A DNA stretch of 64,000 nucleotides from Allium sativum (Eukaryota > Streptophyta > Magnoliopsida > Asparagales > Amaryllidaceae): contig CM060919.1 in NCBI GenBank assembly GCA_030737875.1, positions 803,317,160 through 803,381,159 of the forward strand. The letters run 5' to 3'. The position numbers and the translations under genes are program-made. Position 1 is the stretch's first letter. Each line of letters begins with the position of its first letter. Positions 1 through 13,000 of this stretch are shown here, piece by piece. The notes under the pieces were generated by a model. That model ran no database searches. It was not told the origin of the DNA and saw only the letters and a list, made by a program, of their open reading frames with translations.

Positions 1-1941
1 AAAGTGAATTTATATGTAAAGTGGGTTTTCGAATTAAAGGAAATGGTTTATCAAACCATGATATGTATGGGAAATGGAAAGTGGTTTTAAAACTATATCG
101 ATATTTGAAAAGATAAGAATTATAGAAAAGGGTTCGATAATTTAAAATGGTGTTTCAAGATAAGGAGAAATAAAGATGTTTTTATTAAAATATATAAGAA
201 TATTTCCGAACAAAGGAAATAAAAATCGAGTTTGATAAATATGTTATTCGAAGATGAGTATTGATAAATATTTTTAAAAAAATAAACCACAAGAGTTTTG
301 TCGAGATAAGTTTTATAAAATTGATTATAAAAATCAGTAAGTGGTTTAATGAAGTATTTTAATATAAATGACCTGAGCTGCCAATGTACTTAACATCACT
401 ATTAAGATTTGATAGTTAAACAACCGACTATCAAATGAAATATTCTGCCTACTTTTTGACGTGTTGTTTCGAAGAGACCGGGATGGGAACTAGACCCAAA
501 ACCACTTCGAATAAACTGTACGTTCGCGACTAATTGGCAGGCGATGAGGATGGAGCATTGAAGACCGTATATCTTCTTAAATCGAAGAACCACTACAATC
601 TCTGAGTCGACGCAAAGATATACTGGGGTTCTGTCATAGTTGAAATCTACAGGTTGCAAGGACTTCTCGCTATTGATCCTTGGGGTGATTCCTATATAGG
701 ATGCGGTAGGAGAGTGCCTTCGGTTCATCCTGTTCCTGGATGACTTGTATGGACGAGTGTTTGACAGAGTATTTCCAGATGGTCATGTATATTGATTTCT
801 TCAACCGTACCAAGAGTGGAAGCAGAGAAGGAAACTTCTTTTAGCTAACACGTAATGTATTGTTGTAGACGTCAATTAGTGATTTCGATGGATCTGACAA
901 TGTGGCATTCGAAGTGAATCTGATGTGAAGATAAAATGCAGCCTCAAGCCTCATCAACCGGGAAATGACAAAAATCGGGCAGGCAGCATGGCTATGTGGG
1001 TCGCTTCCATTAGGGTGTATAATCACCTATCTAGAGAAATTCCTTTTTCTTCTTAAATCTATCGATGCTGTCCCTGTCGGGAAACGGTGGTTTGAGCCCA
1101 ACCGTTGGTGATATACATTCGATACACTCAAGCGAAATGAGTGGTCGGTCATGTGTGGGCCGGGTTGCAAGACGTTCTTGTTGAACCCAGTGTATTCGCC
1201 TCTAGAGATACACAATCGGCAGCTGGTCCCATACCTTGTCATAGTCGGAATCCAATTTCCAGTAAGGACCCGCGGTTTTTGATTATATACTATATATGTA
1301 GAGCATGAGATGCAAGCGTTCTGCTAATTTGTTATTTATTTGTGGCTTGATAGACATTAGTATAATATCAGATAAGATATTGATTTCAAAATGGTTTGGG
1401 TTATAGTAAGGTAAAAACTGTCCGTGTTTATGTGTGGACTGGTCTTACTATTATCCTTTTATTTCAAAAGGATTTCCAAAGTTAAATAAGTTGTTTGTTT
1501 TGTGAATTTATCACTGAAAGTATTCCAGACTGACCCAGTGAATTTTGCTTTACTTCAAATGTGCTCAGGTCAGACCGAGTATATTTACAGGTTAGGTTTC
1601 GCTTGGAGTTTCAGGAGCTCGAAGCCGGGGCTTCACCGTTAGTTATTCAAAGTTATTTTCCGTTGTGTCTGATGTATGATGTACTCTGATGATTGGTATG
1701 TATATATATATACAGTTTCTTTTATAAAGAGATTTGATATAATATATTTTAATTCGTTCCGCTGTGAGATTATGATGTGTGTTCTTCTTTCTTCTATTCT
1801 AACATTTCTTTCTTTCTTCTTCTCACCCTCTAACTTCTTTCAATTAACAGTCAAGGGTTCGATACTTGGTTTTTGGCAAGTGATACGGGATTGTGTATCA
1901 TTATTGAAAATTGGAGCGTCGAATTTTCCCGGACCGTTACA
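1..1941 (+). mobile_element. E0: 3' part of a plus-strand LTR (relative of the E3 LTR)
   Basis: The sequence is the reverse-complement counterpart of the beginning of the E3 LTR near 24011-25150. Shared blocks include the region around 930-1020 (E3 24915-25010) and 1195-1260 (E3 about 24700-24730). It ends in ...CCGTTACA at 1941, matching the superfamily LTR 3' end. The left boundary lies outside the window. No PBS follows the end, so this is a remnant. ORF-like stretches inside it are not conserved and I treat them as non-coding. Confidence 0.7.
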
Positions 1942-1942
1942 C

Positions 1943-2250
1943 CCAGATCTTATTTTGTTTTGTTTTACCAAAACTCTTGGGTGCCCAAATTTGTACGGGT
2001 AGTCAAGTAGTTCAGGATTTGACAGATTTATCTATAGGAGCTTGAAGCAGGAGGCTTCAACGTTATTTGGTTATTGTTTTTCCGTTGTATTGTAAGTGTT
2101 GTACCCTGATTATGATAAGTATATAGAAACAAAATTTGTACTCCAAAAGCTGATATATATACTATATTTTATTCCGCAGCAATGTGAGATTCTGTACTGT
2201 TATTTTTGTTCTTCTTCTACCTTTTTCTTCTTAAAAAAAATATGATTCAT
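1943..2250 (+). repeat. Second, truncated copy of the E0 LTR 3' segment
   Basis: This segment repeats the LTR block at about 1537-1830: the GGGTGCCCAAATTTG block, the GAAGC..GGCTTCA block, and the CGCTGTGAGATT or CAGCAATGTGAGATT block follow in the same order. The second copy starts two bases after the first LTR ends and fades into unrelated sequence near 2250. It may come from unequal exchange or from a second LTR fragment fused end to end. Confidence 0.6.
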
Positions 2251-3263
2251 ATTTCTATGATATTTGGGTTGGACGTGTGGTGTATTTAGTCAACTCAGAT
2301 AGTACGGATTTGCAGGCCATTACAAACACCAAGTGTCTAACCAATGAGGTGACTTTCCAAGTCAATCGCTCATTAGTGTTCTTAAGGTAAAGACCCAACA
2401 AGGTGGGTATTATGGGCCACTTATGGCCCTATTAAAGGTGGATTCTTATGATCTCTTATAACACTGAGGCGGACCCTAGCACCTTAAGACCCCGTCTTAG
2501 TACGTCAACGTTCTTAAGTCTGTACTCTCAATTGTAATATGAGCAGTAGTATGGCGAATGTTACTACTTAACTGATATTACTATAGAACACCTATGTTTC
2601 TTAAGACTTCCCTTAGACAGTTGGTGAGCATGCAATGGCCACATATCTTTATATACCAATTATGTCCCTAGTTAAGCCTTTATAAGCTTCTAAAGGAAGT
2701 GGACATCCCTCGTGAACTACCCTACTCTATTACTGCTTATGCCTAACCACTTTTAGAGAAGGAGGCCCCATAGATTTACTCCAAATCTAATTAGGGTATG
2801 TCCCATGAGTTTGGCTCCTCTCCAAGGAATAAACCTTAGGAGGGATCCTAGTCCTAACCGCTTAAGACCCAAATTAGACAGGAAGAAAGTCAACCACTTA
2901 AGACATTCTCAAGGTGTAGTAAACCTGCCTACTTTCACACACAATAGAATTATATATATAGATATATTGTTATACATATATATGCACAAGACCTCTCACA
3001 TTTAAACCGTATACCTGTAGATGTTGGATATGCCGGGCGGTTTCGGGTAGGCTTCTACTACAAGTTGGTTTAACCTCAGGTCATAGTATACTAAGTTTGA
3101 ATGGCCCATGGCACCTAGACCTCACATTAGTTGGGCCTACTTGTGGTTGCTGGATTAGTCAATCGGTTCTGAGTAGGCTTCTACCACAAATGGCAACTAA
3201 CCTTGTGTCTATGTGTCACTACTAATATATGTAAAGCCATTCTATACTCAAACACAAGCGATC

Positions 3264-3266
<3 letters not shown>
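2251..3266. other. Unclassified intergenic DNA, no gene seen
   Basis: No convincing reading frame or domain is present. A phrase containing GTAGGCTTCTAC occurs twice, near 3047 and 3172, each followed by CACAA or TACAA and a GGTTTAACC or AACTAACC block, which suggests a decayed direct repeat with about 125 bp spacing. The hexamer CTTAAG recurs six times between about 2385 and 2905. Origin is unknown; a decayed transposon is the simplest guess. Confidence 0.4.

Positions 3267-3314
<48 letters not shown>
3267..3314. repeat. (TA)n microsatellite
   Basis: About 48 bp of uninterrupted TA dinucleotides, followed by a GGGGGG run. Confidence 0.95.
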
Positions 3315-3315
<1 letters not shown>

Positions 3316-4299
3316 GGGGCATTTCAAATTCGAATCCTATCCTAATCGCATTTATTGCGTTAATACTACGTTAAGTATGTTAATTACGCTATATTAATAT
3401 AATAATTATGATGCATAAATAACACTTATTATTTGTATGAACGAGGGAACATTCTAACAAGATAACAATTGTCAGTTTGTCCTAAATTAAGTTATGCAAG
3501 TTAATTTTTCATATTTTTGACCACTACAATTTAGGAATGATGGCATAATAACACAATAACAAATAACAATGAATGTAATATACACATACATACAAATTTT
3601 AACTTGCATCCTAGTCTTGTTGGAATGATTTCAATGATGGATTAAGAATAGAGCATAACATATACATATGATATATACATGTATGTTTATGAGTTCCATT
3701 TTATCTAAATCACCCTTTTTCGGTGTTTTCCACATTAAAACGTTTATATTTGATATTTGAATTATGAATACGTTTGGATTCAAAATAGAATCCAAACCTA
3801 ATCAAATCATGGAATTACTAAATTTAAACCCTTTTAGGTTACAATCAAATGTTTACATAAGGGTGGATTATACAAAGTAGAAACAACAACACCCCTTTTC
3901 TCCTCAATCCAATATTAAGATCAAAAATCCACAAACCCAAATAACATGACAATTCTTACGCAAATATAAAATAGAGGATTTGGGGTTTTTTGTATTGATA
4001 TTACTAATTTACAAATCCTCTTAGCTATAACTATCAACATGTTAATCTATTAAAAAATAGAATATGCCTAAGAACACGATATTCCACTCACAGATCTAAG
4101 GAAGAACAAATAAGATTCTTGTTGTAGATTCATATCTGTGCTTAATCTTCACGATAAATGTGCTCCAATCCTCCTGATATATATACAAGAATCATCTTTT
4201 ATAATCTTATACATATAACTAAATTCCAGAATTCATACTAAAATTTATATGTACTTAGATTAAAGAGAAGATAAGAATAAAGATTAGAGGAATAGAAGA
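3315..4299. other. AT-rich intergenic DNA, no gene seen
   Basis: No long reading frame, tRNA or recognisable repeat was found on either strand. On the minus strand this would lie downstream of the promoter-like segment at 4300-4570, but no coding exon could be recognised. Confidence 0.4.
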
Positions 4300-4570
4300 G
4301 AAATTCCTAACCTTTTCTAGAGTTCAGCAATGGAGGAAGGATGATGTGGAGGTAGATAGAAGAGTGGCTAGGGTTTTGTTGTGTGATATAAGGGCCTATA
4401 TATAGTCGCTTGTTTAAGCCTACGCCGTTAGATTATTCGGATGTAATCCTGGCCATATATTTATATATCCCTTTAGAAAACCCTAACCAAACATAGATTC
4501 ATTGGGCTTCTCATCCGCCAGGTGGACCTACCTGGGCGGTCGACCTCCTGGTCGTTGAAATGCCCAATGA
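4300..4570 (-). promoter_or_regulatory. Housekeeping-type promoter-like segment (minus strand)
   Basis: Read on the minus strand the segment holds, in order, a TGGGC box near 4562, an AAGCCCA box near 4505, a TATATATAGG box near 4396-4405, and then AAACCCTAGCC near 4370, followed by a pyrimidine-rich leader and an AAAAG/GTTAGG splice-donor-like site near 4312. TGGGCY site II boxes, a TATA box and an AAACCCTA telo-box at the start site are the known combination for plant ribosomal-protein and translation genes. No downstream coding exon is recognisable, so this may be a promoter relic or part of a transposon. Confidence 0.35.
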
Positions 4571-4747
4571 ATTTATGTGGCGCCAAGGTGTCTAATTAAA
4601 TAATACGTTACTTTATTTTCCAATCTCCTTCCTTATTTAAAATATTCTCTGTCCCAATAATCTTATCCTATGTTTAAATTTTAAATTCTCCCTTGCATAT
4701 TTTAATATATATTTTGGACATATATATATATATTACTCATCTGATTA

Positions 4748-4748
4748 T

Positions 4749-4790
<42 letters not shown>
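4748..4790. repeat. (AC)n(AT)n compound microsatellite
   Basis: A run of AC dinucleotides passes directly into a run of AT dinucleotides. Confidence 0.95.
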
Positions 4791-4818
4791 TTGCGTTTTA
4801 CTGTCCAATTTCATTTGC

Positions 4819-5012
4819 TTGTAACGTCCTCATACACTGACCGTTTTCGGCATATTATATATGAAAACGATCCAGAATTTCGCCACGAATTGAAATAAAA
4901 GATTTTCATAGCCAAATTCCTAAACCTGCAAAAATTTCATTTTCCAGACTTAGTATTAAACTGTTTATTTTTATTTATTGTTAACATTTATATCTTTTAC
5001 AGGGTGTTACAA
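4819..5012. repeat. Short TGTAACG...GTTACA remnant, possibly a deleted LTR
   Basis: The segment opens with TTGTAACGTCCTC and ends in GGGTGTTACA, the same terminal signature as the large LTRs here, but it is only about 190 bp long. No matching 5-bp flanking duplication is visible. It may be a TRIM-sized solo LTR or an internally deleted LTR of the superfamily. Confidence 0.3.
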
Positions 5013-5974
5013 CGTGTGTGTAAATATATATACTAATAGGAAATTCAGAAAAGTAACCTGCAAACAATCAAAATGAGTAAGAAATAAATGATGATGTAAC
5101 GCCATTTGAATTTTGGAAAGAAATGAAGATTGTGCATAAATATATAAACGCATAAATTCAAATGTTGAAGTTAAAAGTGTAATTTAAGAGCGGGAAGTAA
5201 TAAATGTGAATGAATAAAAAATAGGCAAGAGAATAGCTACGTTATAAAAATGAATATATATTCAAAGGAAGGAAACAATGAATTGATAGCATTATAAATG
5301 ACATCAATTGAGCAACTATTAACGGATAAAAATTTGAAGAGTTATACATATATATATATATATATGCATACGTTTGAAATTCAAATGTTGGATATACATT
5401 ATAAATGGAAGAAAATAATTAATGTAATGATATCTAGCAACAAAAAGAAACGTTATCAGAAACATCAAACAAGAAATTAATATCTCCAAAATTAAGGTTA
5501 ATGACCCGGGCCATGGATTGACACACCTTGAAGGGGGTTGACACGGTCCTGAGTCATTTAACCATATATTTTCCACCTGTACATTTCGGATATTATTTTA
5601 TTTAATCTAACATACCAGAATCTCTTGTACACCTATAAATAGACTAGTGCATCCTAGCCTCTAACTCGTATTTTCGGAGACAATGCCAAAGCTCTGCCAT
5701 TTTCTTTCTTCTCCAGATCTTTTAGAAAATTAGAATATTAGTTGCAAGGAATTTTGATCCAAGATTTGAAGACGAAGACTATAAATCTGCAATATAGGTG
5801 TTCAGATCTCTTATCAATGTGAGATAAATCCTGTGAATCTGAATTATTTAGGTTTCTTTCTTTCCTTCTTCTTTTAGCATCATATTTGTAAATCCATGGT
5901 TATCTTAATATTAAATTCAATTAGAAATACCACGGAATAGCAGATCTGAATCAGATTCAAGGATTGGAAAGTAG
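5013..5974. other. Intergenic DNA with an inverted repeat and a TATA-like box
   Basis: No gene is seen. Two arms, GGTTAATGACCCGGGCC at 5496-5512 and an imperfect complement at 5545-5563, enclose a short loop containing TTGACAC twice. A plus-strand CCTATAAATAGA motif lies at about 5631-5642, followed by a CT-rich stretch. The segment ends where E1 begins; the five bases before E1 are AGTAG. Confidence 0.4.
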
Positions 5975-6788
5975 TATAATGACCTGAAACTCCTCGCCCT
6001 TTGAATTGACTGTAAACCACACAAGTCCGATCCAAAACGGTAGAAATCCTCGACTCGTTAACTTTGGGCGTACAACAACATTAGACAGAAACAAAATACT
6101 TTTATTAATATCATCTCGATATTACATCAGAGTGCAAAATATCAGAGAATAATAAATTGCAACACAGCGGAAACATCGACTAACACAGTGGAAGACTCTC
6201 AAATGCTCTGGACACAACTTTAAGCTCTTATCCAGAATTCTGCTCAAAATATCTGCAAAACAAACTACCTGATTGCCTGTGTTGAAAATATGGGCACCCG
6301 AGTTTGCAAGAGAAAAACAAATTACGAGTCAGTCATGGGACTGGTATAAGAAACCCTACAACTGACTTAGCTTATTATAAAGTGAGGCGTATCACAGGAC
6401 CACGCCATATAACACAAAACGGGTTTAATCCACACAAATGCCAATGTACAAACAACTACCAAAAATAGACTTATGGAGCTTATGAGGCATCAGACAACAT
6501 GCAATTCCTCGAACTACCCATTTAGGCTTAATTCCCAAACTTAGATTTTCAAAATCCAATTAACTTTACAGAAGTTATTTCTTTGGACTTTATTCACGAC
6601 TTCTTATTTCAAATCATTTGAAATACACACTTGGCTTGCATATCAAATTAGCTTTCACTTCGGGATCTCAAACCAAAACATTCGGAAATATGAATTCCAC
6701 AATATCACGATACATGCATAACCAAACTATGCAACCAAATATGAGGAGGTTTCTCCCATCAACAAGGAAAAGGCACACCTTCACTTTT

Positions 6789-6789
6789 G

Positions 6790-6845
<56 letters not shown>

Positions 6846-6866
6846 GTATGTGTGTGCGCGCGTGCA
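6789..6866. repeat. (TA)n(TG)n microsatellite in the E1 LTR
   Basis: TA repeats pass into TG repeats and a GCGCGC patch. The other E1 LTR carries a differently rearranged tract at about 54068-54150 with a G run, so the locus evolves fast. Confidence 0.9.
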
Positions 6867-8439
6867 CCTCCCACTAACAGAGCAGGCTACACCGACCAAT
6901 GACCATTTAAGGTATCAGGATCCCATACATACTTTTAGTCCTTAGGGTTACCCGAATCTTTAGCCATATACTAAACCATTTTTTATCCTGAAGTGGGGAA
7001 AAACCATTTCACAATAATAATAATCACAAGTACTTTCAAACGATAGTACTTCACATTGTCAATTCACACATATAATCAGTTCCTATTAATAATATAACCT
7101 TTAAGCTCATACTTCTCAAACAAAGGTGTAAGAGTAAGAGAATAAATTCTCCACCACCAACAAATATATCATCAATAGAAACTAATCGGTTATGTTATGA
7201 AATACTACATCAAACACATAATCCATTTCCAAATCATTTCTAAAACATCGGGTTTTGGTCCTCGAAATCCTTTATGTTTAATAAAACATTTTTATATAAC
7301 AGTCCCCATCCAAAATCGGGAATAACATTTCCATTATCTTATGAAAATATCATTTTGAAAACCATTCAAACAACATCGCTAAACATCTCATAGTCAAATC
7401 GTGAAATAAATCACCAAGTGTTATCATACAAGTATTTCTACCCAAGCTAATGCTAAATGTAAAAGCATACCTGCTCATAAATAGTTCTAGAACAATCCAA
7501 ACAATCGATCGACAATAATAGATATCGACAACCAAGTGTATACGGTTCTAACATCTCTCATGTTTTGGTAAATTTAATTACCATCTTTCCATTCCAAATC
7601 TAATTAAAGATTTATTTAAATGCAAACTTATATTTCATTTTCAAACACCATTATTCACTAATTAATTAATCTTGGAAATCAATCCCTTCTTTAACTGGGT
7701 TAAAGAATATATGTTATTCAAAAAAATCCTTTACGAAAAACCCAAAATACAATTTGATATCAAATATAAGGTTTTGAATAGAAATTATATCGACTTATAT
7801 TCAATATCAAATCTTACAACCAGTAGATATCATATAGAGAATAATGATATCTTTATCTTCCAAATTCCTCAAAATAGTATCCGTATAATTACAAAATCCA
7901 ATATCGAAATACCCAAATATTATTTCTAGCCAAATCAAATATTCATTCATTGGAAAAACATAACTTAGTTAAGTGATTCTTAACTTCAAACCATTTCAAT
8001 CACTTTATCAAAGCAACTAGTTTTCACAAAATAGCTTTATATTAGTCAGAACTGGATATATTAAATCCAAATAACTTCCAAATCATTTAATGATTTATCA
8101 AAAAATTCCCTATTTTTCTTAATATAAAAATATTTAGTATTAATAATATTCAGTTATAGGCCGTTATTGGTTTTGGCTCTATTTTTATTCTTTTTTTATA
8201 TGGACTTATCTCAAGATCTAACTGTTGAATTTCAAAACTCTTATTATCATTTGAAAGATCTTTTCAATACGAACCCAAAGTTTCCAGTTTCGGGAAAATC
8301 GGACAGTCAGATCTCCCGGCACATCCGTTTGAAGTTAACTGTCGACATTCGCGAACTGTCGCTGTGCAAAAAATTCTGTTCAACCATAATTCAGCGTATA
8401 TAATTAAATGTCGAATCCATTCGCTTTTATGATAGTTCA

Positions 8440-8560
8440 TTAACTATTTGGCTAATGTTGTAAATTTTCAAAAATTTCATCGTAAACTCCATTGTACAGG
8501 TTGATCGGTACAACTACAACTTGCCTTTCTGTGCCCTCATCAATAAACAGATTACTACAC
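8440..8560 (-). other. Internal-domain-like block inside the E1 LTR
   Basis: Read on the minus strand, the block matches the part of the E3 internal domain encoding GEG...VVVVPI (42030-42095) and the related E6 block near 63140-63200. In E1 it lies within the LTR instead. The other E1 LTR has it at about 55730-55830. It is not an open frame here. Confidence 0.55.
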
Positions 8561-8569
8561 TAACCAAAA

Positions 8570-8790
8570 CAATTAGGAGATGTGTAAATTAATTACCATC
8601 CCAATACCCGTGTGGGGTTTTCATCGCATTCACAAACAAATGATTATTATCTACACACTTGGGAGATGTGTAAAATTATCATTCCAATACCCGTGTGGGG
8701 TTTACATCATAATCCATGTGAACTTATATACACACTTGGGAGACGTGTAGGCTACTGTCATCCCAAAACCCATGTGGGGTATGCTAATCA
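8570..8790. repeat. Three-copy tandem repeat of about 75-85 bp in the E1 LTR
   Basis: Each unit holds GGAGATGTGTAA or a variant, then ATCATCCCAATACC-like sequence and GTGTGGGGTTT. The right E1 LTR repeats it at about 55855-56070. Single or double units occur in E2 (14640-14750; 21300-21410) and, reverse-complemented, in E6 (60430-60575), so the unit predates separation of the families. Confidence 0.75.
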
Positions 8791-10002
8791 ACCAATAACG
8801 ATAATAATTAGATTACTCAATCCAAAACCAATTAAGGCTCAATCAATTTTATATCAACACTTTGTATAATATAAGTGTCATAAACTCAAGGGATTTCACA
8901 TATATGATATAAAAATCATATTTTTACGATAATACTCATCATATGACATAATATTAAACTTGTATGGTCAACATTAAGTGTTATTAAACATGCACAATTA
9001 ATAATTAACAGTTAATCTATTCTATCCCTCCTATACGTGAGTTATGGTTCCTCACATAGACAATATAATAATTATAAAGTCATCCATCAACAATGAAGCA
9101 AACATTGCAATCGCAAGCAATCAATATATATAATCAAATAAGATTATAGTAACTTAACAAGTTAAAATTTAAGAAGTTTCTCACTTTGGTTGTTTATCGT
9201 CAACGATAAATGTCAATCGATTAAATCAGACGTTTTACTTTGCTAAAAATTGCAGTTCACTCCATATCTTGTTCGTTGCAAAGCTCGCGTCCACACGGTT
9301 CCAACGGATCATGTTTATCTGAATTCCGATAATGTATGAAAAAGTTATTAATTTTATAAGTTTGAACACATTACGGTCATCACTTAGATAATTAATTAAC
9401 TAAACTAAACTTAATTAAACATTAATCACCTACTCATCTTCCCCACCTCTAGTAACATATTTTGAATGCTCCTCGTACACCATTAACAAAAATTTCTACA
9501 ACCCATTCTCCTCTGTTACTTGACGAAATCAAATGTCGCTATCGCCATTGCAATCTCCTTTCCGGTCTCCTTCTTTCTACCCAAACCGGTCAAGCTCGCA
9601 TGCATCCCCTCTGTCGCGTCCACAGAGCTCACGCACGAACTCAAGTATAGGTCTCGACATTTGTACTCTCATAATTCTACCAAAAATTGCCTACACATCC
9701 TATTTCTTACCACAAACTCATCTACAAAATCCAATTCGTGCATCAAAGCCTTAAATCACCAGTAAGACTTAACGCTAGCTCACGTTGAAAACTTCCAGCT
9801 GATAACAATGATGTCGAATCCAAAACATTGTATACTAGATTGAAGAGCTTTGAATTTGTAGGTTAATGGAACTTGTTTCAAGATTTTAAGGATTTTATTT
9901 GAATTCTTATGATTTTATGAATTCACGTTTAGGATAAGAAAATTATTTCCTAATGGCAGCATGAGGAAGTGAAATAGGGTTAGGGTTAGGAAAAGTTAAG
10001 AC

Positions 10003-10012
10003 GGTTTATAGG
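10003..10012 (-). promoter_or_regulatory. TATA-like box of the E1 LTR
   Basis: On the minus strand it reads CCTATAAACC. About 15-30 nt downstream is CCTAACCCTAACCCTA (9976-9991), resembling start-site telo-boxes of plant promoters. Placement in the middle of an LTR fits a U3 promoter. This is inference from sequence only. Confidence 0.4.
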
Positions 10013-13000
10013 GTGAGGAAATTAATTTTTTTAATTAATCATTATATTTATTTTATTCCCTTATATTCAATTGTTGCTTGTGTTTGTGCTTTAAAAATCC
10101 CTATGATCACATACGAATCCCATTTTCGATTAAAATTGACAAACAATTAGGTTTTGACATTACGGACACAACGAAACATGTTTCTTCAAATTTTGAGTCC
10201 ATTTGCTCCAATAATGTATTTTTAAAGTCAAAATATTGATTGTTTCACATTTAAATTGTGCAGGGTGACATACTAACTCCAAAAATTATGGAATTTGAAA
10301 TCTAGTAATAATTTAATATTCCGGATCCAACAAAACTAGTTTTGTCGAAAACGGATGTCGTTTGCAAAATGTCCATTTTCTAAGGCTTATATAAAACCAT
10401 ATTAAGGTTTATAACTCGATGTTTTAAAAATGTAAGTTAAATCAATATTCGGTTTCATAATAAATCCTTTTGTTTTATTTAATAAATTATTATAATTTAT
10501 AAACGACTCCAAAACGACTTTTCAAATTTTTAATTTATACATAACTTACAATTTATAACATGAAATTTTGTTTTTCACTTTCATTAGAAAAATATATTTT
10601 AGTAGATCCTAACATTTCCTCTTTTACAGAATTCGACTTATATCGTATTCAGTACATTCATTTAAAGCTCAAAACGTAATATTATGAACTACCGCTACGT
10701 TACGAGCTCATTTCATAATTAATATAAATTTATATGTTCAAACTTCATTTTGAATTAATTTCTAAGTCATAGTTCTCAAAATAAATCATTTAGGATATTT
10801 AAAATCCAATAAAAACGTGATAACCCGTAACTTCCCCGGTAAGGAAAGAACGGATTACTTTGAGGACAAGACCAATCAGAACGCAAACAGAAGAACATTT
10901 CATTGTATATTACAACAATTCCATCAGAATACAAGAATATACAGAATATGAATAAATATTACACAGAAAATATCAGAGAATTAAATTACATTTAAATACA
11001 TCATAGCGGAAAATAATACAAAACACAACTAGAAGTAATACACGGATACATAGCTTGCCGAGCATCGTTCCAGTTGTAAATCTGGATCCTATGAATATAA
11101 ATCTGCAAAACCAAAACTACTAGCTTCCCGTGTAGAAAATAGGGGAACCCAGAGTTTAGGTTGAAACAATAAACTCCAGGTCAGTCATGTGACTAGTGTG
11201 AGAACTAAAACAGTTATTAATCTTTATTTTTAAAGTTAAGTAAATCAAGGGACCACGCCCTATAATACGGAACGGGTTTCCTCCCAAGAATATCAGTGCG
11301 TAAAACAAACAGCGCAATGCTAAATAAAGAAAAATGAAGCTATTATAAGACCCAGGTCCCATCATACAATGCAACGCAAGCTGGAGGATAGGGTTTTACC
11401 TTAAAATAGCCAAAGAATGCTTGATACATTTTAAAACAGATTATTTTGATATTACTATAAGTGTATAGTGTCAAAACAATTTCAATCATAAGTATCAATC
11501 ATAGGCGGCATAGCTACCATCTACTTTGTCGCCATACTAGGTTCTACAAATTAAACCGCAAAGATCGTATTGGAAATTGGATTTCCGTCATGAGTTGAGG
11601 CAAGGGGCAAGCTCCTCTCCGTTCGAGACACTCTAGCAAATGCCTCAGGACCCCACACAGCGATCCCTTGGAACCTCCAAGGCCGGTCCTCTCTTACTTT
11701 TGAGGATTAGTTATTCCTGAACACACGTTTCCCGGTCCTATAGGACCTATATAATAGTCTGTACGTCGGCTCACACAGTGCCAGTTATCGACCATATATT
11801 CGAGGCGCCTCGCATTCCAACGACCACACATGTAAAAAGTATATAAATGTCAGGGCTGGTAGGTCACTGACATCACCCATAGCTAGAAAGAAACGTCGTG
11901 CACTCCTTGGGTCCTTATCCCGTTTTTGACTCATACCGAGGTGTGAGGCTCGCGAATTAACGCCATACACAAAGCTGCGCCACACAGGCCGTGCTTTGAT
12001 CATCAACCACACGACTTTTCTTTTCAACAGAAGCCTTGATCATCTGCCACTTAGGCATGCCACACAGGAAATTCACTCCATGCGACTGATGTCCATCGAT
12101 ATACAACCTCTGAGCTCGTAGGTCTCAGAGAAGGGCGTTAAGCAAGAGAATAAATTCTCCGCCGCCAAACAGATGTATATTTAATAGAGATCAATCAACA
12201 CAGAATAAAATCCAATGTCAGACACACAGTCCATTTACAAGTTCGTTCTGGGTCTGAACGAAACTGGAGGCACTTTCCTCGCATATCCATCAATCTCCAA
12301 GTACGTTTGGACGATCACCAACTGATTCCCTCCATTTGGGTGTACTGCCCAATCAAGATCATCAATAATCATCCAAACGATGTGAAGACTTCCAGTCTTC
12401 AACCACCGTCTTCATCTTCGACTTATCGTCGAATCGGTTATTCAGAATGGGTATAAACCCGGCCTTTCTGAATAACCCGCGTATAAAGTAAACAAATGTT
12501 ACACAAACCCAACATATGCCTCATTCCAATTCAAAATATTCTTTTATTCCAATATTCACATTCTTAGGGAAAGGTTCCCATTAATTTTATCAAAGATAAA
12601 TTCTTCTAAATTTATTCTTTAATCTTCCTTTGGATATCATTTCAAACCATGTTAAGGTTTTCCAAACTAGTCGGGATTAGCGAACCACACCGAAGTAATT
12701 ATTTATTTTATTTCCCAATCCCAACCTATTCATCCCATGGAGCAAAACTGGTAATACTCCATATCTAACACCGCGTGTTATCGGTAAATATTAATTACCA
12801 TTTCACGTTCAAATCTTATTAAAGATTTAGCTATCGCTTTGGAGCAAAACTGGTGATACTCCATCCTCGATCACTTTAATCTAATTAAAGATTCATTAAA
12901 ATTCTACTTAGTTTTAATCTTCCCAAAAATCAACATCCTGTCTTTAACTGGGTTAAAGAACCAACGTCATCTAAAACACGGTTCACGATAAACCCAAAAT

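Larger units (their letters stand above)
5975..10815 (-). repeat. E1 left LTR, main part
   Basis: It begins TATAATGACCTGAAA, a decayed form of the TGTAACGACCCGAAA start at 23466, and matches the right LTR in order along 53784-56215. It carries a microsatellite (6789-6866), a three-copy repeat (8570-8790), a block shared with E2, E3 and E6 internal domains (8440-8560), and a TATA-like promoter near 10003-10012. ORF-like runs in it are not conserved between the two LTRs. Confidence 0.8.

Noticed and set aside
9976..9991. Interstitial telomere repeat
   Set aside because: Only about two TTAGGG-like units, not the usual plant TTTAGGG array; better read as a telo-box-like start-site motif.
10816..10817. 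E2 LTR starting at the internal TGATAACCC
   Set aside because: That start leaves no matching flanking duplication and three extra bases before the PBS; taking CG as a mutated TG gives the AAAAA duplication.
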